Source of the DNA: Hippopus hippopus
Lineage: Eukaryota > Mollusca > Bivalvia > Cardiida > Cardiidae
Length of the DNA stretch: 64,000 nucleotides
Direction of reading: 5' to 3'
Assembly (NCBI GenBank): GCA_946811185.2
Contig: OX328101.1
Span: 29,372,122-29,436,121 of the forward strand
This document shows, piece after piece, positions 54,245-63,945 of this stretch (positions are counted from its first letter, which is position 1; every line of letters begins with the position of its first letter). A program made the position numbers and the translations under genes. The notes below the pieces were generated by a model, which was given only the letters and a program-made list of their open reading frames with translations, was not told the DNA's origin and did not search any database.

Positions 54245-57200
54245 CTAGAAACATAAATAGAATTCACTTATGGTCTTTAAAATTCTGGATTATGTGATAA
54301 AGTTAAATGAGTATTTGAATATACTTGTATTCTAATACTTAAAATGAATATTCAAACACCTGTTATTGTATTCATTCCCATCCCTATATAAAACACACAC
54401 AAAAATGCAGCCTGATCTTGGAATCTACTTTATCAGTTAATATGCAAGATTTTTTGTCAGAAAAAATTTGCAGTTGCATTGGCTAGGTCTTTTCTACAGA
54501 TAAAAACATGTTCATTTCATTTATTTATCTACAAGTTAATTGTATGCCACACAATTCCAACTTTTTAACAACTCTGAAAAAGAAGGCTTTAGAGAACCTA
54601 GCTAGAAAAGGAGAAAATCCTGGTAACCACCATTTTCTCCTTTTCCCACAATGATGTTACCTTTTCCAAGGCAAATCTCATTAACTGAGCCATATTCAAT
54701 TTCTCGTAATTATGCAAACACTTTCAACTGAGACAAGTCAAGAATACTTTTGTTTAGTAAAGGGCTAAACACTCCATCATAATATCATAAAATACAAACT
54801 TGATTGACAGGAACCAGCTTCACTTTTATCATCTGGTTCCCCTTCCTCAGTAGTATCTCCTTTTACAGGCCCTGATTCAACGAGACTTGGGGTAAAACCT
54901 GAAGCTGACATTGCCAATGCTGTGCCCCCATCACCTGCTACTGGGTCCTGTTCCTTAAGCTGCTCATCACCCGGAACATCATCCTCTATAGTGAATTTGG
55001 ACATGTCTTCAAAAGAAAAAGTTAAATATAATAGACTAGTGATCCCAAACATAATCTTTCACGCCAAATGATTCAGTTTTAACAAATATGACAAAAAAGG
55101 CTTTTGAAAACATACAGGAGAAAGGAGAAAATGCTGGTAACCAGCATTTCTCCATTTCCCACAATGTTTTTTGACAGACAATCCTGGTAATGAAACCACA
55201 CTCAATCAGTCCTTTGATAAAGAGTTTACATGAAAAAAAAAACCTTCTATATGTGCCCCTACAGATGACCTTTTTAGAGAACATTAACCAAAAACAAGAG
55301 CACAACATGAGGGTGGCAACGCATGACTGCAAGTGCTTGATTTTCTGTAAAAATTCTAAGTCGAAAAAGGGCCATAACTATGTAAAAACACTTTGATGGT
55401 TACCTGCCTCTATAGTATATTTTCTCCTTTTGATAGTGAACACCTTGTCCAAGTTTGAAGCAAACATCTTCAATAACAACAGAAATATTACAAAATGTCA
55501 AAGTTTTTGCACCATGACAAAGTTGCAGATGACGCCAGGGCTATGACAGTAACTCTTTGCTTCAAAAACAGCAGAGCTAACAAATAGCGTAATATCACAA
55601 TCTGTTATTCTTCTTAACATTAGAACCATCATATCCCACAACTCCTCAAATTGCAATGTAATAGAATGTTACAAGAAGCGTATGACCATTATGAATAAAG
55701 ATACATTAAAGGGAGCTATTTTTATATTCTTAACAAATTTCACTAATGATTCATCACTGATATAAGTATGTCGATAACTGACAAGTCATCAGTACAGAAG
55801 AACGACAAAAGAAAAAAAAAAATCAAACATTATTCAAAAGATGGGCTACATAGTCTCTTAAGATATTTCTAAGCTTCATAACAGTTTCACAAAGACTTCT
55901 GGAAATGCCACATGATTAATAGCATGCGTTGATTACAAGGATTTGTATTCAAGTCAGTATGATGACCTCATATCTGATGTAAAAGAAAAGGACAGAATTA
56001 CCTAGTGCAACACGACAATTCTGTTATTACACGCCAAAATTACACCTTTTTCTTGAAAGTAACCATACAGATTCTATACCGTTGCAAAGAAAAATAACAA
56101 ACATTCTGACCACCTTTCATGAGTATTGGACAGAAAATGTGGCCTCTTGAGTGAACACAAGGTTTTTCTAAGATTTGACCTGGTGACCTAGTTTTAACCC
56201 AATGAGACCATTTTCTAATCCATCCAAAATATCAAGTCAAACATTCTGACTAATTTCCATAAGTATTGGACAGAAAATATGGCCTGTAGAGCATACACTA
56301 TATTTTACTTCAAAAATTTGACCTGGAGACCCAGTTTTTGACCCGATGTGACCCATTTTCAAATTCAACCTAACAATATCAAGACAAACATTCTGACCAA
56401 CTTCAAAAGTATTGGACTGAAATAATGGCCTTTGGGGTGTACACATGGCTTTTCTATGATTTGACCTGGTGACCTAGTTTTTGACCCCACATGACTCATT
56501 TTTTTTAACTTGTCCGAGATATCATCAAGACATTTGCTCTGACCACCTTCCATGAGTATTGGACTGAAATTATGGCCTCAAGAGTGTACACGAGGCTTTT
56601 CTAGGATTTGACCTGAAGACCTACAGTAGTTTTTGATCCCACATGACCCATTTTCAAACTTGGCCAAGATATCATCAAGACAAACTTTCTGACCAAGTTT
56701 CATGAGTATCAGACTGAAAATGTGTCCTCTAGAGCATACACAAGGTCTTTCAAAGATTTGACCCATTTACCTAGTCTTTTGCCAGATATGACCAATTTTC
56801 CAACCCGTCTGACATATCACCAATACAAACATTCTGATCAACTTTCATGGTCTCTAGAGCAAACACAATTTTTTTTCAAAGATTTGACCCAGTGACCTAG
56901 TTTCTGATTCATCATGACCCATTTTCAAACTCGTCCAAGAAATCATCAAGACAAACTTTCTGACCAATTTTCAAGAGTATTTCACTGAAAATTTGGCCTC
57001 TAAAGTGTACACAAGGTTTTTCTAAGATTTGACGTAGTGACCTAGTTTTTGACACCATGTGACCCATTTTAAAAGTTAGCCAAGATATCATCAAGACAAA
57101 CATTCTGACCAAGTTTCATGATTATTGAACTGAAAATGTGGCCTCTAGAGAGTACACAAGCTAAAAGTTGATGGCACACAACAGACGCCAAAAACAGCAC

Positions 57201-60200
57201 AAACACAAAAGCTCACCTGAGCACAAAATGCGCTAATAATGCTAGTGGAGACAGAAGTAATTGTTTGTATTAAGTAAATGCTCCTTTACCTAAAATGTTC
57301 TCAAAAGCTGCCAGTGAAAGTCCAATTTGTATATGCAATGTAACAGCGTAAAAGATACTTACCTATTCCATCAGATTCTAATATCTTTCTGGCTTTTCTT
57401 TCAGCCTGCATTGCCCTACATAATGATTCCAACTTGGAAATCTTGTTCATCAGCATTGGTCTCTCCTTGTCATACTTTGTTTTCTAAAAATAGAAAAACA
57501 GGGCAGAAATGATAATAATAAACAGAATAGACAAAAGAGCACCAATAACTTGTATTGCCAGTCTTGTTATGTCCATACTGCATTGATTTGCATAATTTCT
57601 ACATCAACTCTTTACAAAAAATGCAAAATTTTAGAACTGACGAAATTGGAAACACTTGCAGGGGACAAGTTAAATGTAGCTCTAAAGATTATTTTTATCT
57701 TTGAAAAATAGGAAACATTTTAGTAAAAGTAGAAAATGCTGAATATCAGCATTTTCTCCTTTTCTCACAATGTTTTCAAAAGGCTTCTTCCTTCGGGTTG
57801 TCAGGATTGTCTGGTTAAAACATAACTCATTACCTTCTGACAGATACTTTGTTTGTTTTTGGGTTTTCAAACATTATCTTATTTATATCATGGCCACCAG
57901 TGCACCTATCCATACTTTCCTGGAGTATCCTTTACCAGTATGTCACAATATTCTTCCCAAGCAACTGGTTGCTTTCACACATTATCATCTTCAAAACAAT
58001 GATCAGTGGTCAGAGAGGAGTGAATCCTGTTGGGATAACTATCATAGTCTGTGGAAAGAAATTTACCTTTTGAAAGCACTTGGAAAGAAATGGTTTATGA
58101 TATTATACAAGTAAAAGAAACACAAGCACAAGGCTCAGCTGAACTTGCTTTATGAGGAAATTTTAAGCTGAATAGGGCGCTTATCCCGACTTTAAACGAC
58201 CTTGGAAAAAGGGGCTTTTGAGAATATCGTGGGAAAAGGAGAAAATGCTGGTAACCAGCATTTTCTCCTTTTCCCACAATGTTTTCTACTACAATGTTTC
58301 TTGATCTTCTGCAAGACCACTAAATTTGTCTGCTAGATATGGACAATTGATTGACTAATTGATTGTATGGTGTTTAACGCCGTTTTCAACATTATTTCAG
58401 TTATATCGCAGCGGCCAGTGCACCTATCCATGCTCTCCTGGAGTCTCTTTTACCAGTACTCCACACAATTTTCTTTCCAAGCTACTGGCTGCTTTCCCAC
58501 AAAACCATCGTCGAAACAATGGTCAGCAGTGAGAGAGGAATGAATCCTGTCGCAATGACTATCATCAATCCTGGGAAAGAAATTGGCCAAGCCAGGGATT
58601 GAACCCACGACCCCCTGTTCTCAAGTCCTGAACGCTACCGACTGAGCTACCGGGGCTCGGCAGATATGTACAAGTTAAATAAGAATCAGAAATTTCTGTT
58701 GTGGGGGGAAAAAAATCAAAATATTGTAATTTTAAGTATTGCCTGAATATCAGAATTAATGAATCTAAAATTGGGACTGCTACTTTGCACAGCCTTGTAC
58801 CGTATCCACCAACTATTCTTTGGTAAATTACATTCTTTTTGTATTTCAGCTATGCATTTGTTTCTTTGTTACGGACTTTGTTTGTAAGATGGGGGCTTGT
58901 CCGGGATTGGCCACTGAGCCATTAATCCCATTTGTTGACCAAAAACGGACATTTATTGTCTATAAAATAGACTTACTGCCTAATAAGGCTTTGAGTCATC
59001 AATAAATGATGACTGTAAGAGGGGGGGGGTGTTACGGGAGACCACTCCTTCATGCATGGCTTTGTCCTGATTTAAATACAATACCTAGCAACTGCGTTAG
59101 GGAGATACCTCTTTAGCTCAGTGGTTAAGGTATTGGTCTTTTAAACCTCGAAAAACGAGGATCTTGTCCGCCATGAGTTCGAATCCCGCCAGATGTGGTT
59201 TGTATTTCAGCTATGCATTTGTTCATTTGTTTCTTTGTTACGGACTTTGTTCGTAAGAGAATGAACAAGAGGGCCATTGGCCCTTCAGTGCTCATCCGAG
59301 TAAAGTCATCTAGGAATGATAAAGTTGAAGACATCCTAGTTGTGATGATATAACACACGAGTGTTAGAACATGACCCAGTTTCAGACTTATTCATGATAT
59401 TATCAAGACAAACATTCTGCTTAGATTTCATAAGTCTCAGACTGAAAATGTGGCCTCTAGAGTGCACACAAGGTTTATCTAAGATTTGTCCCATTGACCC
59501 AACTTTGAACTTGTATTAGATATTTTCATGACAAATATATTTATATTCTGACCAATTTTCATAAGTATCAGAATAAAAATGTGGCCTCTAGAGTGCACAC
59601 AACATTTTTCCCAAGATTTGTCCTAGTGACCTATTTTTTAACCAAATTTCAAACCTGTCCGAGATACTATCAAGACAAACATTCTGACCAATTTTCATGA
59701 GTATCAGACTGAAAATGTGGCCTCTATGGTGCATACAAGGTAATTGTTGGCATCCGCATGACAGACACCACACAACTGACACAGCACGATCACAAAAGCT
59801 CACCTTAAGCACTTCCTGCTCAGGTGAGCTAAAAATTCATGCATAATTCTAGCAAGGTGAAAGTTTGACTACAGGCATTAAAAACATTTTGGGTACACTT
59901 GTTTTCTTGAGTCCAGATTACCTGACTCTTTACCAGCAGACAAAATTCTAAGTTCGTCTGAGTTGAAGCTGTTGCGCAAAATAAATATGGCTCATAAAAT
60001 AGGATTTGTCTTAGAAAAGGTCAAAAACATTGCTGATAAAAAAGGAAATGCTACTTTTCCCCATTTTCTCTGTTTTCCATAGTCTCATAAGGCTTCTTCC
60101 TTGGGATCATTACAGCAAAGAATTGTTTGGTAGAGGGTCTACTACGTCCTAAACCTAATTTCACATTATTTGGTACTGGGTTGATACACACATGTATGAA

Positions 60201-63015
60201 AACATTGCATGAAAAGAGCTATAGTCAGACAGCAATGCTTGCCTGAAAAAGTTAACTTTTTACCAAACAACAAAATTTTAGACTGGTCCAAATTGAAAGC
60301 ATTTGCAGACGACAAAATTCACATGACTCAAAAACTTGTTCTGGGAGGGTAGAAAAACATTAAGGGAAAAGGAAAAAATGCTGGTTACCAGCATTTTCTC
60401 CTTTTCCTACAATGTTTTCAAAAGGCTTCTTTCTCAGTCGTGAAAACCAGGGATTGGTTGGTAAAGAGTTAAATGACAGGGATCAGACAGCACAGCTTGC
60501 CTAGAAAAGCTAATTGTTGGGGTGGCAATCATTCAGCCTAAAAATAGGAGCACTAGAAAAACTTGAACATGAAATTTTAAAATCTGTGACCTTGACCTTA
60601 AGATCATGGGAATGGGCACGGCTAAGGAATTGCTAAAGGAAACTTTGGACCTATATCTATCTTTAAGCCAAATATGAACCTAATCCATCATTTAGCTCCT
60701 TTAAAACTTTAATGTAAAAACTTGATGTAAAATAATAAAGTCTATGACCTTGGCCATAAGATCATGGGTATGGGTGGGGGTATTGCTGTAAGAAACTTTG
60801 GACCTATATCTAGCATTACACTAAAAATTTAGGGACTTTAAAGCTCAAATACCCATAACTGACAGAAAAATCATCAGAACAGAACATGTTGGCAACATGC
60901 CCATTTCTTCCTTACAGGGAAGCTTCCAATAAAGTTTTGTTGAAATCTACCCTGTGGTTGCTGAGAAATAATGCTGAAACACTATCTGGGACTTATAATG
61001 CAAAGAGCCATAACCGAGAGAGAAACCATAGAAGAATAAAATGCTGACAATATAAACATGTCATCCCTAAAAGGAAGGTTCCCATGAAGATTCATTCGAT
61101 TTTATTCTGTAGTTGCTGAGAAACAAGATGGAAACAAAATCAGGGATGCACGGACGTATGGACAGATGCAGAGACTATCTTGAAATTTTTTCTGGGGGCA
61201 TAAAAAGAAAAAAAAAAAAGAAAAAAAAACTTCTAATTGCATGACAAGAACTGCTTGTTAGACTTGTGTAGATCATTAGTTAATTCAAACAACTGATAGG
61301 GCAAAATTGTTCGGACCAACAGTTTACATGCTGGGTTTAAATGCTTTACTCACTTCTATAGTCTTTTTCATCTACAGGAGAATTATAATTGATATACAAT
61401 TAGACATCAAGCTTAAACTACAATCATGGGTTTACTGAACTGTGTTCTACAGCACTTTCAACAATAACTCGGTCAAATTACAGCAACAACCAGCATATTC
61501 ATGTATGTCCTGGGTTTAACCTGTGCTAGGCTAGGGCTCTGATATGACTTAGCCAAGGACACTCCTATAACTTTGATTAAACACTGAGAAATTTTGATAA
61601 ATTATACACACACTATTCCAACATAAATAAGTGGATTAATTACTTCCTACAGACGACTTTTTTTTAAATTTTGATAACATTGTGCCTATGCACGGGCTGA
61701 CCTTGGTCAAAACTTTTCGCTATTGGTCAATTTTCAGTATGTCCAAGGATAAGTCTACCTATGATTAAGCCGTTAGTTTCAAAAGGTGGCTATTTTGGAT
61801 CACTTTTCATAGAGAGCTGTCAAAGCAATTGAAAAGTATAATTTCCTTATTCTTTGTATGATTTCCAACATTTTTCATGTCAGTCTAAAATCAGTCTAAA
61901 TGGTAAAGGCTTAAAATTCCACCAGTAAGCATTTCTACTGTTAAGAAATTTTCTTTTGTAAAGCTATAACACCCCAAAACAAACAGTCATGACATCAAGC
62001 ACTATGAATGTTCATGTAATGGTATATATCATTGTTACCTCCTCCGCCATTTCTAGAAGAGCCCTGTTTGCATTTTCCCACTTTTGCTTCCATTGTACTC
62101 CATCCTTCTCTAATTTTTTACACCTTTTTGTCATCTGTAATAATAAATATGTCATCTGCAATTACAAATTTAACTGTTTACCAGCATTTTCTCCTTTTTC
62201 CACAACATATCCTAAAGGCTTCTTCATATGGGACGTTAAAACAAGGAATCTTAAGATACTTAGAAGCAGTACAGTTAAGACACTGGAGGAATGTCTCATT
62301 GATTTGTTTGTGTATTTAGTATGGAAGAGAGGTTTCTTGCTCCTTTCAACCATTCTTTAGTACTATAATTGTGACAGCTCATTCTCACTAATTCATGTCT
62401 TTCTTGCATTTCACATGTACAAAGCAGGGTCTCTGTAAAGCCTTGCCCAACACACTTTTCTAACCAGGACAAGTCAAGCAAGAGTCGAACAGAAAACATC
62501 TGGATTACAAAGCAAATGCTTTAACCACTGAGCCACACAGGACCCCTCTTTGTTTTCCCTGGACTTTCATATATACAAGGGTTATTTGACCCCTTTAGAT
62601 GAATATAGAAATGCGACCATATGTAATTTGTGGAGGAAATTTTGAAAATTTGAACTCTAAATTCAAAGAAACAGGGGGTCAGCAAAACCCTGATCTCTGA
62701 AGAAATAATTGAGGAAAGGAAATTCTGTCTCTATTGAATAAAATTGACAACATGGTAGGGAAAGGACCAACTGCATCTATCATGCATTGGCTCCTACATA
62801 CTGTGGGGGAGGTAAAAGTTGCTGTATATTTGAGTGGTATTGAATCAATTGTCATTTATTTAGCAGCCAGTGTATTCACATAAAGTCATTATCAACAAAT
62901 CAGTTGAATTTCTTGAAATTACCTTGTCCATTTCTGTCTTGAATTTCTGAAACATTTCTTCACTCTTTTTAATGGTTGACTGGAATTCCTCATACCTCTC
63001 TTTGTACATAGATAA
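54036..63015 (-). CDS. TXLN: Taxilin, C-terminal five coding exons (partial gene)
   Basis: Taxilins are long coiled-coil proteins that bind syntaxins and act in vesicle traffic; vertebrates have alpha, beta and gamma forms. Exons read leftward: 63015-62923, 62134-62039, 57483-57363, 55006 to about 54800, and 54244-54036. The first three encode about 103 residues of the conserved taxilin coiled coil: YEEFQSTIKKSEEMFQKFK, then MTKRCKKLEKDGVQWKQKW and NANRALLEMAEE, then ISKLESLCRAMQAERKA. These follow one another without a gap compared with vertebrate taxilins. Phases are 0, 0, 1, 1 and all junctions fit. The last two exons give an acidic Ser/Glu-rich tail, as is usual at taxilin C-termini. The 5' part of the gene lies beyond base 64000. 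Paralog identity cannot be set; an invertebrate single-copy taxilin is likely. Introns hold F1 MITEs, SINEs and a 145-bp tandem repeat. Confidence 0.93.
54540..54770 (+). mobile_element. F1 MITE in taxilin intron
   Basis: TATGCCACACAATTCCAACT, hairpin at about 54592-54655, GACAAGTCAAGAATACTTTTG, TTAGTAAAGGGCTAA. Confidence 0.8.
54790..55006 (-). CDS. TXLN: taxilin exon D, acidic tail
   Basis: Acceptor TTTTCTTTTGAAG before 55006. With the phase-1 base from exon C it continues D-MSKFTIEDDVPGDEQ and so on. The donor is ambiguous: GTGAAG (about 54814), GTTCCT (about 54805) and GTCAAT (about 54800) all preserve phase 1 into exon E. If unspliced, the frame stops at 54777 after a short extension. 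Confidence 0.7.
55050..55200 (+). mobile_element. F1 MITE, 3' truncated, in taxilin intron
   Basis: AAAGGCTTTTGAAAACATAC, hairpin apex GCTGGTAACCAGC at about 55134, then AATGTTTTTTGACAG and the F1 match stops. Confidence 0.75.
55285..55570 (+). repeat. dispersed repeat fragment (AGTCGAAAAAGGGCCATAAC type)
   Basis: AACAAGAGCACAACATGAGG, AAAAAGGGCCATAACTATGT and GTCCAAGTTTGAAGCAAACA. A diverged fragment of the same family lies at 41808-41900. Confidence 0.6.
55710..56080. mobile_element. F6 element, third copy, in taxilin intron
   Basis: Directly after TTAA (55706-55709): AGGGAGCTATTTTTA. It contains GGGCTACATAGTCTCTTAAG, TGCCACATGATTAATAGCAT and AAAGTAACCATACAGATTC. The right end is unresolved. 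Confidence 0.7.
56095..57230 (+). repeat. ~145-bp tandem repeat, seven units, in taxilin intron
   Basis: GATTTGACCTGGTGACCTAG or a variant recurs near 56174, 56318, 56458, 56606, 56757, 56883 and 57027. Each is followed by ACCCATTTTCAAAC, ATATCATCAAGACAAACATT and GAAAATGTGGCCTCTAGAG. The array ends in CACAAAAGCTCACCTGAGCA. A three-unit relative is at 59265-59832. Confidence 0.88.
57363..57483 (-). CDS. TXLN: taxilin exon C (40 codons + 1 base)
   Basis: Acceptor CTATTTTTAG, donor GTAAGT. It encodes KTKYDKERPMLMNKISKLES, then LCRAMQAERKARKILESDGI, the end of the conserved coiled coil. It leaves phase 1. Confidence 0.92.
57605..57830 (-). mobile_element. F1 MITE in taxilin intron
   Basis: AACTCTTTACAAAAAATGCA, AAATTGGAAACACTTGCAGG, hairpin 57714-57776, GGCTTCTTCCTTCGGGTTGT, GGATTGTCTGGTTA. 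Confidence 0.8.
57843..58095 (-). mobile_element. S1 SINE, head missing
   Basis: TTATATCATGGCCACCAGTG, CACCTATCCATACTTTCCTGG and CCCAAGCAACTGGTTGCTTT. It is lost beyond about 58050. Confidence 0.75.
58180..58685 (+). mobile_element. F1 MITE split by an S1 SINE
   Basis: F1: ACGACCTTGGAAAAAGGGGC, near-perfect hairpin (58222-58284), AATTTGTCTGCTAGATATGG, then a SINE, then AGATATGTACAAG continuing the F1 match (F1 consensus TGGACAAGTC). Confidence 0.8.
58347..58661 (-). mobile_element. tRNA-derived SINE (S1), full length, 12-bp TSD
   Basis: AGATATGGACAA (58335-58346) and AGATATGTACAA (58662-58673) differ by one base. The tail is TGATTGACTAATTGATTG, the body is complete, and the head at the right ends GACTGAGCTACCGGGGCTCG with B-box GGATTGAACCC. 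Confidence 0.9.
58835..59262. repeat. duplicated GTATTTCAGCTATGCATTTG segments around a tRNA-like stretch
   Basis: Segments at about 58840-58892 and 59200-59258 are near-identical (also GTTACGGACTTTGTTCGTAA). Between them, 59112-59190 has TTTAGCTCAGTGGTTAAGG and GAGTTCGAATCCC, tRNA-like boxes, probably a SINE head rather than a tRNA gene. A G run lies at 59021-59029. Confidence 0.6.
59265..59832 (+). repeat. dispersed repeat with three 145-bp units
   Basis: It starts AAGAGGGCCATTGGCCCTTC and ends CTGCTCAGGTGAGCTAAAAA. In between are three units of the type seen at 56095-57230 (TGTGGCCTCTAGAGTGCACA). The shared ends (GCTCACCT/AGGTGAGC) suggest one repeat family with variable unit number. Confidence 0.75.
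59930..60145 (-). mobile_element. F1 MITE, diverged, in taxilin intron
   Basis: ACTCTTTACCAGCAGACAAA, GGATTTGTCTTAGAAAAGGT, damaged hairpin, GAATTGTTTGGTAGAGGGTC. Confidence 0.7.
60252..60472 (-). mobile_element. F1 hairpin MITE, complete, TTAA-bounded
   Basis: TTAA at 60252-60255 and 60469-60472. CTTTTTACCAAACAACAAAA, then GACTGGTCCAAATTGAAAGC. Good hairpin (60352-60420). The flanks on both sides carry similar CAGACAGCA...GCTTGCCT sequences (60218-60240 and 60487-60507). Confidence 0.9.
60510..61235 (+). repeat. dispersed repeat ending in an A-rich tract
   Basis: Contains an internal imperfect duplication (GACCTTGACCTTAAGATCAT and GACCTTGGCCATAAGATCAT, each followed by AACTTTGGACCTATATCTA). 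It ends GCACGGACGTATGGACAG, then an A-rich run at 61203-61230. No open frame survives. It may be an old retroelement fragment. Confidence 0.6.
61236..62030. other. taxilin intron, little recognisable
   Basis: An F3 trace at about 61685-61790 (GCTGACCTTGGTCAAAACTT, ATTGGTCAATTTTCAGTATG). No exon is seen. Confidence 0.45.
62039..62134 (-). CDS. TXLN: taxilin exon B (32 codons)
   Basis: Acceptor TTATTACAG, donor GTAACA. It encodes MTKRCKKLEKDG to ALLEMAEE, matching the MTKKIKKLEK...W...LLEMAEE block of the family. Phase 0 on both sides. Confidence 0.93.
62440..62550 (-). repeat. tRNA-like SINE head fragment in taxilin intron
   Basis: On the minus strand: GTGTGGCTCAGTGGTTAAAG (A-box-like) and CTGTTCGACTCTTGC (B-box-like), with an intervening stem region. 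Acceptor-stem pairing is poor, so a functional tRNA is unlikely. Confidence 0.5.
62923..63015 (-). CDS. TXLN: taxilin exon A (31 codons)
   Basis: Acceptor ATATTTTCAG before 63015 and donor GTAATT after 62923. It encodes LSMYKERYEEFQ to KTEMDK, the signature YxxKFEEFQ-type block of taxilins. Both boundaries are phase 0. Confidence 0.93.
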
Positions 63016-63041
63016 CTGAAAATATTGAAAAAAAAAAGAAT

Positions 63042-63180
63042 GTGCCATACTCAGTGAAAAGCGGGTTTAATGCATCTGCTAGACAAAATGGTTTTCAGGA
63101 TCCATAATTATATGATGACTTGCTTCGTATAACACATCACAAAGATGCATTAAACCTCCTTTTTACTAGGCTCAAATCAT
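63042..63180 (+). mobile_element. F3 MITE with central deletion, in taxilin intron
   Basis: CATACTCAGTGAAAAGCGGG, TTTAATGCATCTGC, then directly AGACAAAATGGTTTTCAGGA and ACATCACAAAGATGCATTAA, ending TTTTTACTAGGCTCAAAT. The whole hairpin is missing. Confidence 0.75.
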
Positions 63181-63224
63181 GCTGGAGTCATGATGATCAA
63201 CATATAAGAATGAGCAGATAATAT

Positions 63225-63400
63225 GCTTGTTTGTCTTGTGTTTATCACGTTTCAACATTATTTGAGTAGTATTGTGGCAGCAAGTGTACCTATCCATGTA
63301 TTCCTGGAGAAATGAATCTTGGTCCCAGTGACTATCATCATCCCTAGTAAAGACTTTGGCTGAGCCAGGAATCCAACAAGCCACACCTGGTGTCAAGCCC
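63225..63400 (-). mobile_element. S1 SINE with internal deletion
   Basis: TTGTGGCAGCAAGTGTACCT, then TCCTGGAGAAATGAATCTTG (the middle is lost), and a damaged head. Confidence 0.65.
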
Positions 63401-63437
63401 TGTAGGTGACCAACTCTGGAACCAAGCTTCTTAATAC

Positions 63438-63668
63438 TTAACCCTCTACCACAAAATCCCGTCTTTTAACGACACTAAGAAAAAAAGCTTTTGAAAGCAT
63501 TGTGGGAAAAGGAGAAAAAGCTGGTGACCAGCATTTTCTCCTTTTCCCACAATGTTTTCTACCCTACCAAAGACAGAAATCATCATTTTAGCAACATGTA
63601 ATTTCTCGTCTGCAAATGCTTTTAATTTGGTCCAGACCCAAATTTTGTCATTTGGTAAACAGAGTTAA
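63438..63668 (+). mobile_element. F1 hairpin MITE, complete, TTAA-bounded
   Basis: TTAA at 63438-63441 and 63665-63668. CCCTCTACCACAAAATCCCG. Near-perfect hairpin at about 63491-63558 (apex GCTGGTGACCAGC). TTTGGTCCAGACCCAAATTT and TTTGGTAAACAGAG. Confidence 0.92.
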
Positions 63669-63749
63669 CAGGTAATCTGATTACTTGTATGTTTGTTAGG
63701 ATGGAGTTTTACACTGCTGAAACCTTATTGGGTAGTTCACTACAAAGGC

Positions 63750-63945
63750 AAATTTCAGACTTTCTGAAACTAAAATAATTTGTAAATGACAAATCAAAGG
63801 TGGCTCACATGAAGGCAAATGTCTTTAGAAGAGTATAAAAACATTGTGGGAAAAGGAAAACAATGCCGGTTACCAGCAGTGTTTTCAATAGCCTTTTTCC
63901 TCAGGGTCATTAAACACTGAATTGTTTGGGAAAGGTTTAATATCA
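63750..63945 (-). mobile_element. F1 MITE, hairpin apex damaged
   Basis: CTTTCTGAAACTAAAATAATTT, GTGGCTCACATGAAGGCAAA, AACATTGTGGGAAAAGGAAA, CTCAGGGTCATTAAACACTG and GTTTGGGAAAGGTTTAA. Confidence 0.75.

Noticed and set aside
53965..54297. 110-codon plus-strand open frame
   Set aside because: It lies opposite the last taxilin exon, which fits in phase with a good acceptor; the plus frame has no domain.
59110..59190. possible tRNA gene
   Set aside because: A-box and B-box motifs are present, but the anticodon and acceptor stems do not pair and the segment sits in duplicated repeat sequence.
8400..63560. F1 palindromes as individual microRNA genes
   Set aside because: Dozens of copies with identical cores mark a transposon family; without RNA data no single copy can be called a microRNA.
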